Both the position numbers and the translations under genes were made by a program. This document shows, piece after piece, positions 23,206 through 32,935 of a stretch of 64,000 bases of DNA. The stretch is taken from NCBI GenBank assembly GCA_002286715.1, contig NSJX01000033.1, positions 62,001 through 126,000 on the forward strand. The letters are read 5' to 3'. How positions within the stretch are numbered: the first letter of the stretch is position 1; each line of letters begins with the position of its first letter. The notes beneath the pieces were generated by a model that saw only the letters and a program-made list of their open reading frames with translations, did no database searches and was not told the origin of the DNA. The stretch comes from Dentipellis sp. KUC8613. Lineage: Eukaryota > Basidiomycota > Agaricomycetes > Russulales > Hericiaceae.

Positions 23206-26200
23206 TCAATCCCCCAGCGCATAATACCCCACGCCCACGAGCACCATAATCACCGCCAAAATCCACATCCCAAAGTCGGTCCAGAAATCATTGACAACAA
23301 ACAGCACCTCGGCGGGCTCGACGCGCACCTCGACGCGGTGCACCGCGCCCGGCGGCGCGCCCGCCTCGGGCAGCACGAACAGCGTCTGCCGCCGCTCGTC
23401 GTGCGCGTACGTGTCGCCCGCGCGCAGCCCGCGCACGACGAGCCGCCGCCCGCGCGTGAGCTGCGCGGGCACGAAGATCTCCGTCTCGCGCGCGCGCACC
23501 CTTCCCTCTCCCTCTCCCTCCCCCTTGTCCTTGTCTCCCTCCGTACCCCCCTCCGGCTTGGGCTCGGCCCAGGAGTACGCAAACGCGCCCGTGGTCATCT
23601 CGTACGTGAACTCGAGCGGGATGCCGGCCGTCTTGGCCGCGTACGGCCGCACGACGGCGCACAGGATGCGCGCGCCCTCGTCGAGCGCGGCGCAGTCCTG
23701 CTCGAGCGAGGGCAGCTCGCCCGCGGGCCGCGCGCGCGCGCGGCTGAACCAGGAGAAGTTCTCGCCGTTCCAGTCGTCCCCGCGCGCGTCGTCGTTGTCG
23801 GGGTTGTAGTTCCACAGCCTGCCATATGAGTGTAGGTGTGGGTGAGTGAGTGGGGGAGAGGGAGGGGGAGGGGAGGCGCACGTGAAGCTGACGAGCGAGC
23901 GCTCGAGGCCGGTGATCATCGCGTCCATCATGCGCGTCTGCCACTTCCAGTCGTCCGTCCTGAACGCCTCGCCTTTGCTACACCACACCACGCACGCCCG
24001 CGGTAAGCATTCGACGTCAACATTGCTGAGACACAAGACACGCACTTCATGTCCATCGGGATCCCGCACTCGCCGATGACGATCGGGCGCTCGCCGAGCA
24101 CCTTGCGCGCCTCCTGCACGATGTTGCGGATCTGCAGCGCAAAGTTGTCGCGCGCGCCCTTGAGGCCCCAGTAGAACGCCCTGAGCGGGAACATGCCCTG
24201 CGCCGCGTCAGCTCCCGCCACCCGCACGCACGTATCTCGTGCGTATGAATCCACATGCCACTCACGCGCGACAGCCCCTGCACATTGACCGTGAAATCCC
24301 CAAACGCCTTCGCAAACAGCGCATTCAGATCATACCAATGCGGCGCAAACACCATATCGCGCGGGCAGCACTCGCGCGTCCAGCTTGCCGGACAATACTC
24401 GTTCGGAATCGGCTCCGCAAACACGACCTTGTCCTCGCCCGCCGCGCTGCGCACGCGGTTCGTCCAGCGCAGCAGCAGCGGGAAGTAGCAGTCCGCGTAC
24501 CAGTCCACCTCCCGCCCGGACGCGGACGCGGACGCGGGGTCGCGCGTGAAGTAGCTCTCGCGGAGCACGATGCCCTCGTTCTTGGCCGTGTCGTACCCCC
24601 ACACGCCGTGCAGCTCCCAGATGTCGCGTCCCCCCGTCGGCCCGTCGGCGCGCCACGCTTTGCGGCTGGCGGAGTTGAGCACGCTGTGTGAGGTGAGACG
24701 GGTCGGCAGAGGGAAGGAGCGCGTCCAGTGCCCGACGGTGGTGGGGTAGCCGGAGCCGAGCATGAAGGATTGCAGCGCGGATGCTGTGCGTATGTGATAC
24801 TCTCAGTCATCCCTTCATATATAGAGTTAGGAGCAGAACGACGCACGGACGTGTGACAGGTGCAAATCGGTATTATAATCGAACCCATGCAGCGACGGCA
24901 AGCCGATATACCCGCGATGCGGCTCGTTCATGAGCTGCGCGCGCGCAGTCTCAGCGAACAGCCGCCAATACGATACGCAAGCGACGCACGCACCTCGAAG
25001 CCGAGCACGCCCTCGAGGTCGCCGACGGCGCGCGCGACGGCCTCCCACATGTCGAGGAACGCGTTCTGCAGGAACTGCTGCACGGACATCTCGCGCCCGT
25101 CCGCCGCGCGCACGCGCACCTTGGGCGCGAACGTGTCGCCCGCCCAGAAGCACGTCCTGTACGCATACGCTCAGCATCCAACCCCGCCAATAACAACAAC
25201 AAAAAAGAGAGAAAAAAGAGAGACAGAGAGAGAGGAGGGAGAACGGGACGCACGCCATCGTCGCCGCCGCAAGCTTCTGATACCCACACGGCCACAGCCC
25301 GCGCTCGGCCTCGACATGCCCACCGCCCCTTACGCCCTTGAGCCACGCGGCGCCAGATTCCTCGAGCGCGTGCAGATCAAAACCGACCATCTCGAGCGTC
25401 CACGCGGGCGCGCCGGACCCGCCGGCGTAGCGCGACCACACGTCCTGGTGGAGGCACACGAACGCGGTGAGGCCGTACAGCGGGAGCAGCGAGAGCAGGG
25501 AGCGCAGGTAGGCGAGGTAGGACTGGTCGTATTGGCCGCTGGGTGCGGTAGCGGTAGCGTTAGCATAAAGTCTGCATCATTTAATTGGGAGGGGGACGTA
25601 CGGCCCGTCATGCTCGACGGCTTCCCAGGTGACGAGGAAGCGGACTGGTGCAGCACATTGCGCGTATCAGAATGGCAGGATGGCAGAATGGCAGAAGGTA
25701 AACGGGGTGTAAGGGACGAGCGGACGAGCGGACGGGCGATGCGCACCGAATGTGAGCCCCCACCGGCGCAGGCGCGCGAGGTGCTCGTGCGCCTCGTCGA
25801 GCGGGAACGGGCGCCCGACGAACGTGACGCTCTCGTGGCCGGCGGGGAACGTCGCGTGGTCGTGGTTGACTGGGCTGTAGACGACAGGACGCGATCGTGA
25901 GTGAGGGGAGATGAAAGGTACAAGAACATGAACAAGAACAAGAACAAGAACAAGAACAAGAACAAGAACAAGAACAAGAACAAGAACAAGGACAAGAACA
26001 AGAACAACAGAAAAAGAGAAAAACCACGCACGTCTTGCTCGACCCGGACAAGTTCACCCCGCGCAGCCCACACACGCGGCCATGCGCATCGACGAAATGG
26101 CGCCCGCGGACGCGCAGCGCGCCGCCGACGCCCGCCGGGGACCAGTCGTGCGCGTAGGACGGCGTCGCGCCGGCCTTGTAGCCTGCGTGCGCGGACGGGT

Positions 26201-26466
26201 GCGGTTTCGGATGAGTCGGCTGGACGGAGGAAAGGGACGCGTGGATCAGGATGGAGAGGCGCGAGTGTGAGTGTGAGCGGGAGAAAGGAGAGTGAAGGAG
26301 GGAGGGAGGGAGGGGCACGCACGGAGTCGCTGCTGGAGGGTATGAAAGAGGGCGTGGTGCCCTGCGCGGCCTTGGTGTCGGCCGCGGAGGCAGAGGCGGA
26401 GGCGGAGAGCGGGGAGTCGGGGCTGACGAGGATGAAGGATGCTTCGGAGGGCTCGACGGAGGCCAT
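23206..26466 (-). CDS. GH5 subfamily 12 membrane-anchored beta-glucosidase (sterylglucosidase/glucocerebrosidase, EGCrP2-like)
   Basis: A many-exon gene starting MASVEPSEASF at 26466 and ending YYALGD at 23206. The family hydrolyses ergosteryl-beta-glucoside and glucosylceramide in vacuole or membranes. Ordered landmarks: RVRGRHFVDAHGRVCGLRGVNLSGSSKT, WGLTFVR-type strand, FVCLHQDVWSRYAGGSGAP, the acid/base Glu in FEVMNEPHRGYIG, the subfamily signature LHGFDYNTDLHLSHVPSA, DMVFAPHWYDLN, the nucleophile Glu in IVIGECGIPMDM, LWNYNPDN, and a C-terminal beta-sandwich. A single hydrophobic segment, MWILAVIMVLVGVGYYAL, closes the protein as a membrane anchor. A Glu/Gly repeat insert (EGDKDKGEGEGEG) lies in the C-terminal domain. 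Introns carry microsatellites, notably the second, with a long GTTCTT hexamer tract. About 790 residues; I did not fix all junctions. Confidence 0.88.
25921..26008. repeat. AAGAAC hexanucleotide microsatellite in a GH5 intron
   Basis: About twelve near-perfect copies of AAGAAC (GTTCTT on the coding strand) occupy most of the intron between the exon ending GVNLSGSSKT and the exon that begins the conserved PVNHDHATFP region. Confidence 0.9.
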
Positions 26467-26902
26467 GATTCCGATTAATTGCGTGAGGGTATGTGTTCAC
26501 GTTCACGTCGTCAGAAGTGTAGGTGCGTTCCGTGAGTTGGGGGTATAGCCTCAGGATCAACGAGGCACTGTTCTGGTCTAGTAGCTCCGGGATATGCTGG
26601 TGCAGGGGGGTATACACGGGGGTCTATGGATGTGTAGCTTGGAGGAGGTGGGAATCCTGAGGAGGAAGGAAGGAGACGCGCCGGGCCGTGGACCAATGCG
26701 CAGCACGCGCCACGACGCGCGCTCTTCTCTTCAGCCGTGACCATCAACCACATCCAGCTTCGGCAAGTACATGCTTGCTCTGATCATGAAATATGCTGAC
26801 AGCATGTACGATGCATTGGTAAGAGTACAAAGATATGTCGCTCTCGAAGGTCACCATCCTGCAAACCTCGCACGAATCCAATTGACTTCTTTGAATACCC
26901 AA
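26467..26902. other. Intergenic region upstream of the tRNA
   Basis: This is the promoter region of the GH5 gene on the minus strand and the flank of the tRNA gene. No coding region is supported. Confidence 0.4.
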
Positions 26903-26995
26903 TCCCGTTTAGCTCAGCTGGTAGAGCGCGTCACTAGTACTTGCATATCGCATCCGCTAATGACGAGGTCAGTCGTTCAAGTCGGCTAATGGGAA
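26903..26995 (+). tRNA. tRNA-Thr (anticodon AGT) with a 20-base intron
   Basis: The full cloverleaf can be folded. Acceptor stem TCCCGTT (26903-26909) pairs with AATGGGA (26988-26994), with one G-T pair, followed by discriminator A. D stem GCTC/GAGC encloses AGCTGGTA. Anticodon stem CGTCA (26929-26933) pairs with TGACG (26961-26965). The T stem AGTCG/CGGCT encloses TTCAAGT. Anticodon AGT is at 26936-26938. Removing 26940-26959, one base 3' of the anticodon, leaves a normal 7-base loop CTAGTAA, as expected for a nuclear tRNA intron. The internal A box (TAGCTCAGCTGG) and B box are both good. An oligo-T run at about 27016-27038 can serve as Pol III terminator. Confidence 0.93.
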
Positions 26996-28255
26996 CACTG
27001 AGTGCCACAAACTCTTTTTTTGATCTTTTTTTTTTTACTCAGTCCCGACAGGTGCCAGCTGTGCGCATCAATCTGCAATATCGTACGGGCGCATCTGGCC
27101 GCCATGCACGATTCAGACCTCGAGCACGGCTCGATCCGCACTTGCACTTGTGCAGCAGAGATGAGGAGCAGTCGATCGCCGCGGCACTTCGGTTTCGCCC
27201 ACCGTGTACGCCGCATGTGAGGGGAGTCCACGCAGGCTCAAAATCCCTCCCACATGCTAGAACACACCTATTCCTCGTGGTGTGTCTGGACGAGCAAAGG
27301 CCCAACACCGGACGATCAGTTGTCTTCGCTCTCTGCAGCTCGGCAAAACGGAGGCCATCCGGACGACACTAGTACTGGCAACTTCGAATTCAGCACTGCT
27401 CACCAGCACACCAGCTCTGACCACTGACAGACACGCCTTCTCAGTCCTCAGCTCCAGCTGCTCTTGCGCGAAAGCTTGACCTACGACCGAGCTTCTCCAT
27501 CTAAAGAATAGTACTCTGGCTCGCAATTGATCGTCAGCACAGTACTTCCAAATCCAATCGGACGCGCATCTGACCTACACATGCACACATGCACCCCCGC
27601 GCCCCGTCTGGAGGGACACCAGACTCGGACTCGGAAGCACCCACCACAGTCGGACTCGGAAGCACCCACCACAGTTGATGTTCTCGAACCCACCCTGCCC
27701 CTGCCCCTGCCCCGCTTCGTGCGCCGCGCGCAGGCTTCGCACAGCTACCGCTCCACACGCAGCAACAGTGGTTCCCGACCGCATCTTGGAACTCGCGCGC
27801 GCGCGCCTCGGAGTTAGCTCTCCCCCTCGCCTGCCGAGTCAGAACCGCAGAGCGCAGATTCGTAATCGCTCCTCCCCCCCACCCCCGCGTCTCGACGGCG
27901 TAGTATCCGTGGCCTACCTTGTCCCGTGTCGCAGCCGCCCCCAACCGATGCACCCACCCCCCACGCGCCGCACCGGACCGCGCAAGACGTCGACGCAGCC
28001 CTGCACTGACATCCGCACGCGGGGCCCAAGCGCTCAAGTGCTCAAGGCGGGCGGCGGATCGTCGTGTTCTTTCCTGAAGGGCCTGACTTGCCAGTGAATG
28101 GTACCGGTACTAGCACCTGTAACGTAACGTCTTTCACGATACTGAACTTGAAAATTATACTAGTAGAGAGACTCGCGTTACACATGGACAGCAATAGATG
28201 CTGCTCGCCTCCTTCCTGGCTCGGTGGGATGGTATGGTATATATTGCGCATGCGT
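26996..28255. other. 1.26 kb intergenic region
   Basis: Apart from T-runs just after the tRNA and a short exact tandem repeat at 27626-27675, nothing is recognisable. Open frames here overlap on both strands and have no motif. Confidence 0.4.
27626..27675. repeat. Two exact tandem copies of a 25-base unit
   Basis: The unit CGGACTCGGAAGCACCCACC plus ACAGT is present twice without a mismatch (27626-27650 and 27651-27675). A partial copy of its start precedes it. Confidence 0.95.
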
Positions 28256-28668
28256 GGCAGCGTCTCAGATCTCTGCGACGGACGGGCTCGCGGAGACGCT
28301 CCTTGAGTCGGACATCCCGTCCTGGCGCAGCGACGACGGTGCCGTGCGCATCGCAGGCGTCCTCGCCGCACACGGCGTCGACCTGCTCGCCGTGTTCTCG
28401 CCGTTGCAGAAGATCCACCCGCTCGAGGCGTAGCAGGTCCCGTTCGCGGAGGCCGTGAAGAAGGCGCACGGTGACAAGCGGTCGGCGGGATCACGTCGGG
28501 TGTGCGCGCACAGGCGATAAAACCCGGGCTGGTGTGGGTGTTTGCAGAGTCGCTGGGCGTGGAGGTGTTCAAGATGCTGCAGAAAGAGATGGCGTGGGCG
28601 TTGTATGCGTGACGGCCGAAGGCAGGCTCGCAGCGAGCTGGCGCAGATTGGTGCGGTTCGAGCGGGTT
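28256..28668 (+). pseudogene. Truncated, broken copy of an OYE-family NADPH dehydrogenase
   Basis: On the plus strand, this stretch matches the last exon of the intact minus-strand gene at 32936-34485. The segments ISATDGLAETLLESD, VLAAHGVDLL, SPLQKIHPLEA, QVPFAEAVKKAHGDK, GGITSGVRAQA, NPGLVW, LGVEVFK and the final LAQIGAV can all be read, but in more than one frame. The Tyr codon after HPLEA is a stop (TAG, 28431-28433). Short deletions remove the STGGT stretch, the segment after GDK, and the FMN-phosphate-binding VGRGF region. The first three exons are absent. It cannot encode an enzyme. It is a decayed duplicate, inverted relative to the two intact genes 4-9 kb away. Confidence 0.88.
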
Positions 28669-29483
28669 AGATTTGAATGATATAGACGTACATGTGAATA
28701 ACTAGCTCGTGTTTTGATTTCTACGCGACTCCTTTCCCTGTAATCATGGAACGCTAGATATCGCTCGCCGACGACCTCTGGTCTCGATCGGGAATCGCCA
28801 GTACTCACTCTAGCTGCATGCATTCCACCGCCTTCCCCATCCGTCCATACACGAGTGCGCCAAGCAAGATCAAGATTTCGGACTCCCACAGCTTATCTGA
28901 CTTCTCGATGCGATCCGCAGCTCGTCCAGGTGATATCGCTTCCTGCGCGTGGTGACCATCTTACTCCTCCTACCGCTTCCACCGACGGGGGAATCAAGGC
29001 ATCCTGGGTCTGCAGGTGCGGCACTACTATCGCCGTACGCACGTAACGCGTCGCAGTGACTCAGAGATGTGCAATACGCTACTGCGAGCGACGAGTCTGA
29101 CAGCACTGCTCCGACCATTCTAGCTTTAGGTGGGAGCCAGGCTCGGCCGCTTCGGCGACAGAGAAGACGACAGCTGCCTGTCCGCACATTGTGTCCAGCC
29201 AGTTCGGGAGTTGGAACAACCAAACCCGACACACCGGCCTCGCGTGCCTAGCTGCGCCAAACTCCAGGTACAGTGGCATCGCGCGCACATTCATCGCGAA
29301 TGTGAGTCGTAGAGCAACGTCCGCCCAGGCGCCGCAGCATGGGCGTTGACCTCCGCACGGATCGGATTCTCGACGCGATCTTCACGGATCCACTTACGAT
29401 TCGCAGCCGCACGCACGCACGCACGCACGCGCGAAGATGTCATATAACCGCCCCTTCGAGTTCCCTCCCGCCTTCAGACCGCG
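28669..29483. other. Intergenic region, P450 promoter
   Basis: No gene is supported. A short (ACGC)n microsatellite at about 29409-29431 lies roughly 50 bases upstream of the P450 start codon. Confidence 0.4.
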
Positions 29484-31988
29484 ATGGCACTGAGCCTCAC
29501 CGCCCTCGCAGCCCTCGCCCTACTCGCGGCCGTCGTCGTCGTCGTCCTCTTCCGCGCGATCCACACCCCGCGCACGCACACAGACCCCGCCTCGCGCATC
29601 CCCACGCTCGGCGGGCTCCCGCTGCTGCACGGCTGGGCCTTCTTCGCGCGCCGGTATGATTTCATCTGGGACAACCTTAAGCGCACGCGCAGTGGGCTGT
29701 TCCAGTTCTCCGTCCTGCGCGTGCGTCCGCGTCTCTTCCCTCTCTCCCTCGTTCCTGACATTGCGCGACTGATGGTGATGGTGATGGTGGAAATAGCACA
29801 AGATATTCGTGCTCTCTGGCGAAGACGCGCGCCAGGTCTTCTTCCACCACCGCAGCCTCGACGCGGCGGAGGGCTACAAGATCTTCCTCGGCAGCGTGCG
29901 TCCCTCCTCATCCCATCCTTCCCTCCCGGCGGGGTGCTCACCGCGCCGACTAGGCGCCGTATCTGAGCGACATCGCCGTCGAGGCGGACGGCGCGGACGA
30001 CGTGGGCTACTTCAACAAGCGCCTCGCGATGCTGTTCCGCAGGGAGCGCCTCGAAGCGGGTACGTACGCGTTCCCTATGTCCCGTATCCCACCTCTAACA
30101 CGCGGTGTGCATGCAGCGCTGCCGACGCTGCTCGACGACGTGCACGCGCGCATGGAGCATTGGGAAGAAGGCATGATCAACCCGTTCGACGAGATCTACG
30201 ACGTGCGTCCCTTCCCTCCCTCCCTCCTTCCCCATCCTCCGCCCTACTCACCACCGCCCAAACAGATCGTATTCCAAACAACCGTCCGCCTCGCAACAAG
30301 CCGCGCGCTCGCCGCCTCCCCACACACCCTGCAGCGCATGCAGGCGCTCTACTGGACCATGGAGCGCTCCGCCACGCCCGCCGCGCTCCTCCTCCCGTCG
30401 TGGGTCCCCTCGCGTGCGCGCAGAGCCAAGGCGAGGGCGACGAGGGAGCTGTATGAGCTCGTGTTGCGGTTTGTGGAGCGGTGTCGGGAGAGGGTCGAGC
30501 GGGGGACTGAGGGGGAGGGTGAAGAGGGAGGTGAAGGGGTGGAGGGGGAGGGGGAGGGGGCCGACGCGATTGAGGTGCTGATTCGGAATGGGGACTCGGA
30601 TGCGGCGATCGTCGGCGTGAGTCCTTGCCTTCCTGCCTTCACTTCCTTCCTTCCTTCCTGTCTTGTTTTCCACGGGCCTCGTGCATCTGCATTTACTGAC
30701 GCGCACGGGCGCAACGTCCCCAGTTCGTCCTCGGCGTCATCTTCGCGGGCGTCATCAACACCGGCATGAACGGTGCGTCTCTTTCCTTTCCCTTTCCCTT
30801 TCCATTCCATGTGCGTGTCCCTGAGAATCCGCATTTGCGTCCGCATCCCCATACGCATGCGTCCGTATCCATATCCGTATCCGTATCCGTATCCGTATCC
30901 GTACCCGCACCAGCATGCTGGCTCCTCGTCTTCCTCGCCGCACACCCCGCATGGCACGCGCGCATCAAAGCCGAGATCGACGCGCTCCTGCTTGCGCACG
31001 CGCCCGCCTCTTCCTCTACACACCGCACGTCCGCCTCCTCCCCCACGCCCGCCTCCCACTCCACGTCCGCCTCCTCGCCCGCGCCCGACTCGGAGCCCCT
31101 CCACCGCCGCCTCGCCCGCGTCCCGCTCTCTGCCTGGGAGACCGCGCTCCCATCGCTCGACCTCGCGCTCCGCGAGACGCTCCGGCTCACACTGGCCGCG
31201 GGCACGCTGCTCAGGCGCAATGTGCGGGAGGACATTCCCATTGGAGGTGGTGGGGCGGTCGACGCGAATGGAAGCAGGGATGCGGGTGGGGCTGATGCGA
31301 GTGAAGATGGAGGTGCGGGTGGGAATGTAGGAAGGGATGGAGGTACAGGTGGGGACGAGGATCCGGAGATGCTCCCCCGGGGCGCGTTCCTCGCGTACCC
31401 GATTGCGGACTCGCACCTGAACGAGGCGTTTTGGGACGAGCCGGGGCGGTTCGATCCATCGCGGTTTGAGGACGAAGGAAAGGGCGGAGGTGCGAAGGGG
31501 AGCCGGGAAAGTTCGATCCGTCGCGGTTTGAGGACGAAGGAAAGGGCGGAGGTGCGAAGGAGGGGATGGGGAAGGAGGGCAAGGAGGGCAAGGGGCGCGC
31601 GGCGCATGCGTTTGTCGGGTGGGGCACCGGTACGTCTTCTTTTATTCTCCTTCATCCCTTCATCTTCCCTTTCCCTTCTTCCTCCCGTGTTTCCCTTGGA
31701 TTGGATTGGATTGGATTGGGTTGAATTTCGTGGGATTCGATATGCGAGATGCTGACCCGGACCAAAACCCGACCAGGCCGGCACCCCTGCACGGGCATGC
31801 GCACCGCAAAGCTCGAGATGAAGCTCCTCTGCGCGCTCTTCCTCGCCTCGCACGCGTACGCGCTCGTCGACGCCGCCGGGCGGCCGCTGCCGCCGGGCGC
31901 GGTGCCCGTGAGGGATAGGAACGATCTGCAGAAGGCACGGCCGGAGGGCGGCGCGTGTTGGTTTAGGGTGCGGAGGGTTGTCGAGTGA
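29484..31988 (+). CDS. Cytochrome P450 monooxygenase
   Basis: Nine exons (29484-29720, 29797-29895, 29954-30059, 30117-30202, 30266-30616, 30724-30772, 30914-31489, 31552-31629, 31777-31988) join in frame to 597 residues. The N-terminus is one membrane anchor (ALAALALLAAVVVVVLF) followed by a basic/Pro-rich hinge. Helix I has FAGVINTGMN, the K-helix ExxR is ETLRL, the PERF-like region is FDPSRFED, and the haem loop is FVGWGTGRHPCTGMR with the Cys ligand. The protein is about 80-100 residues longer than most P450s because of low-complexity inserts: a Gly/Glu tract (about residues 245-265), a Ser/Pro/Thr tract after LLLAHAPA, and Gly-rich segments before the haem loop. The intron 31490-31551 lies exactly within a 62-base tandem duplication; without its removal the frame is broken before the haem loop. 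The substrate is unknown; the overall look is of the CYP51/CYP7-like clan. Confidence 0.85.
30863..30904. repeat. TATCCG hexanucleotide microsatellite in a P450 intron
   Basis: About six copies of TATCCG/TATCCA lie in the 141-base intron between exons 6 and 7. Pyrimidine repeats CCCTTT/CTTTCC precede them at about 30780-30805. Confidence 0.9.
31449..31572 (+). repeat. 62-base tandem duplication spanning an exon-intron boundary
   Basis: The stretch starting GTTCGATCCATCGCGGTTTG at 31449 recurs from 31511 with period 62 and one mismatch (CCA/CCG) over about 52 bases. AGGT occurs at the same place in both copies (31488-31491 and 31550-31553). Cutting between AG and GT in each copy removes 62 bases and restores the frame into the haem-binding exon. 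Confidence 0.92.
31696..31720. repeat. TTGGA pentanucleotide repeat in the last P450 intron
   Basis: Five tandem copies of TTGGA/TTGGG lie within the intron 31630-31776. Confidence 0.9.
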
Positions 31989-32935
31989 ATGGGTGGGGTG
32001 AGGTGGGTTGGGGGGTGAGTGAGTGAGTGAGCGGATAATGGAGGGGGGAGGGGGAGGGGAAGGGGAAGGGGGAGGGGAAGGGATTTGAGATTTGGATTTT
32101 GGTTGTACAATACGCGTGTTCCACAGCCCGTTTTTTTTATTGATACCTTTACTCCATGTACCTGGTTTCGGGCGCAACTCACGAAAGAGAGTATGATGTA
32201 TGCGACGCCCGGGTCGTCGGAGCGAACCTCATCCTCATCCTCGTCGTCGTCATCGTAGGTGGACACGGTGTATCCTGCAGCGCTGCAAGGTTGACTCCGA
32301 GTCGCTCACCTCGAGACCTGTGGGAGAGAGGAGAGAAGACAGCCGAGCTCGCTAGCTAGGATACACGCGCGCGAGGGGAGGACTGGTACTGCCTAGTGCA
32401 GCAGCGACCTGCGTTGATGTAGATCTAGAACTGGGAGCGTACGCAGTGCTCCGCCACGGGAGGAGTGCATAATGTATGTAGCTGGAAGAAGCGACGGGCC
32501 TGCTGGAATTCAGAGGCGACGGGCGCGCTGGAAAAGGCGAAGTGAAGATGACGGAAGGATCGCCGGGCTACGTGGTGCGCGATCGGCTGTATTCCAGGAC
32601 CGAGGAGATGGCTCTAGCCTCTGGGGTGTTTTGCTGGTGCGGAGTCTCGAGGGCGAATTGGCGATGTCGACGTCAGCGCTGCTGCCGTCGATCGATCGCG
32701 ATATATTCTGTTCATCCAACGGGAGAGCAGACCGTCGCTCGCTCGCTCGCACAGTCAACTCCTGGATGACACCCAAGCCTATGCCTCCTCCAGATGTGAT
32801 CGTCTGTTTGGGTAGTGCGTGGTCAGTCTCCAGCTGCAGCGGGCATAATTCCGCCTGCTAGGAAAAAAGCAGCGTATTAAGTCAAAGACTATCTAAACAT
32901 CGTCCACACATCTATATCATTCTAAACCAACCCGC
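31989..32935. other. Intergenic region between convergent P450 and OYE genes
   Basis: No gene is supported. A purine tract with at least six runs of three or more G lies at 32040-32082, just after the P450 stop. Confidence 0.45.

Noticed and set aside
31449..31629. P450 as a frameshifted pseudogene
   Set aside because: Kept only as an alternative: a 62-base GT-AG intron of ordinary size restores the frame exactly, and all other exons and the haem loop are intact.
30349..32177. Long minus-strand frames (355 and 494 codons) opposite the P450 gene
   Set aside because: They are Arg/Ser/Pro-rich antisense shadows of the P450 exons, which carry all the P450 motifs on the plus strand.
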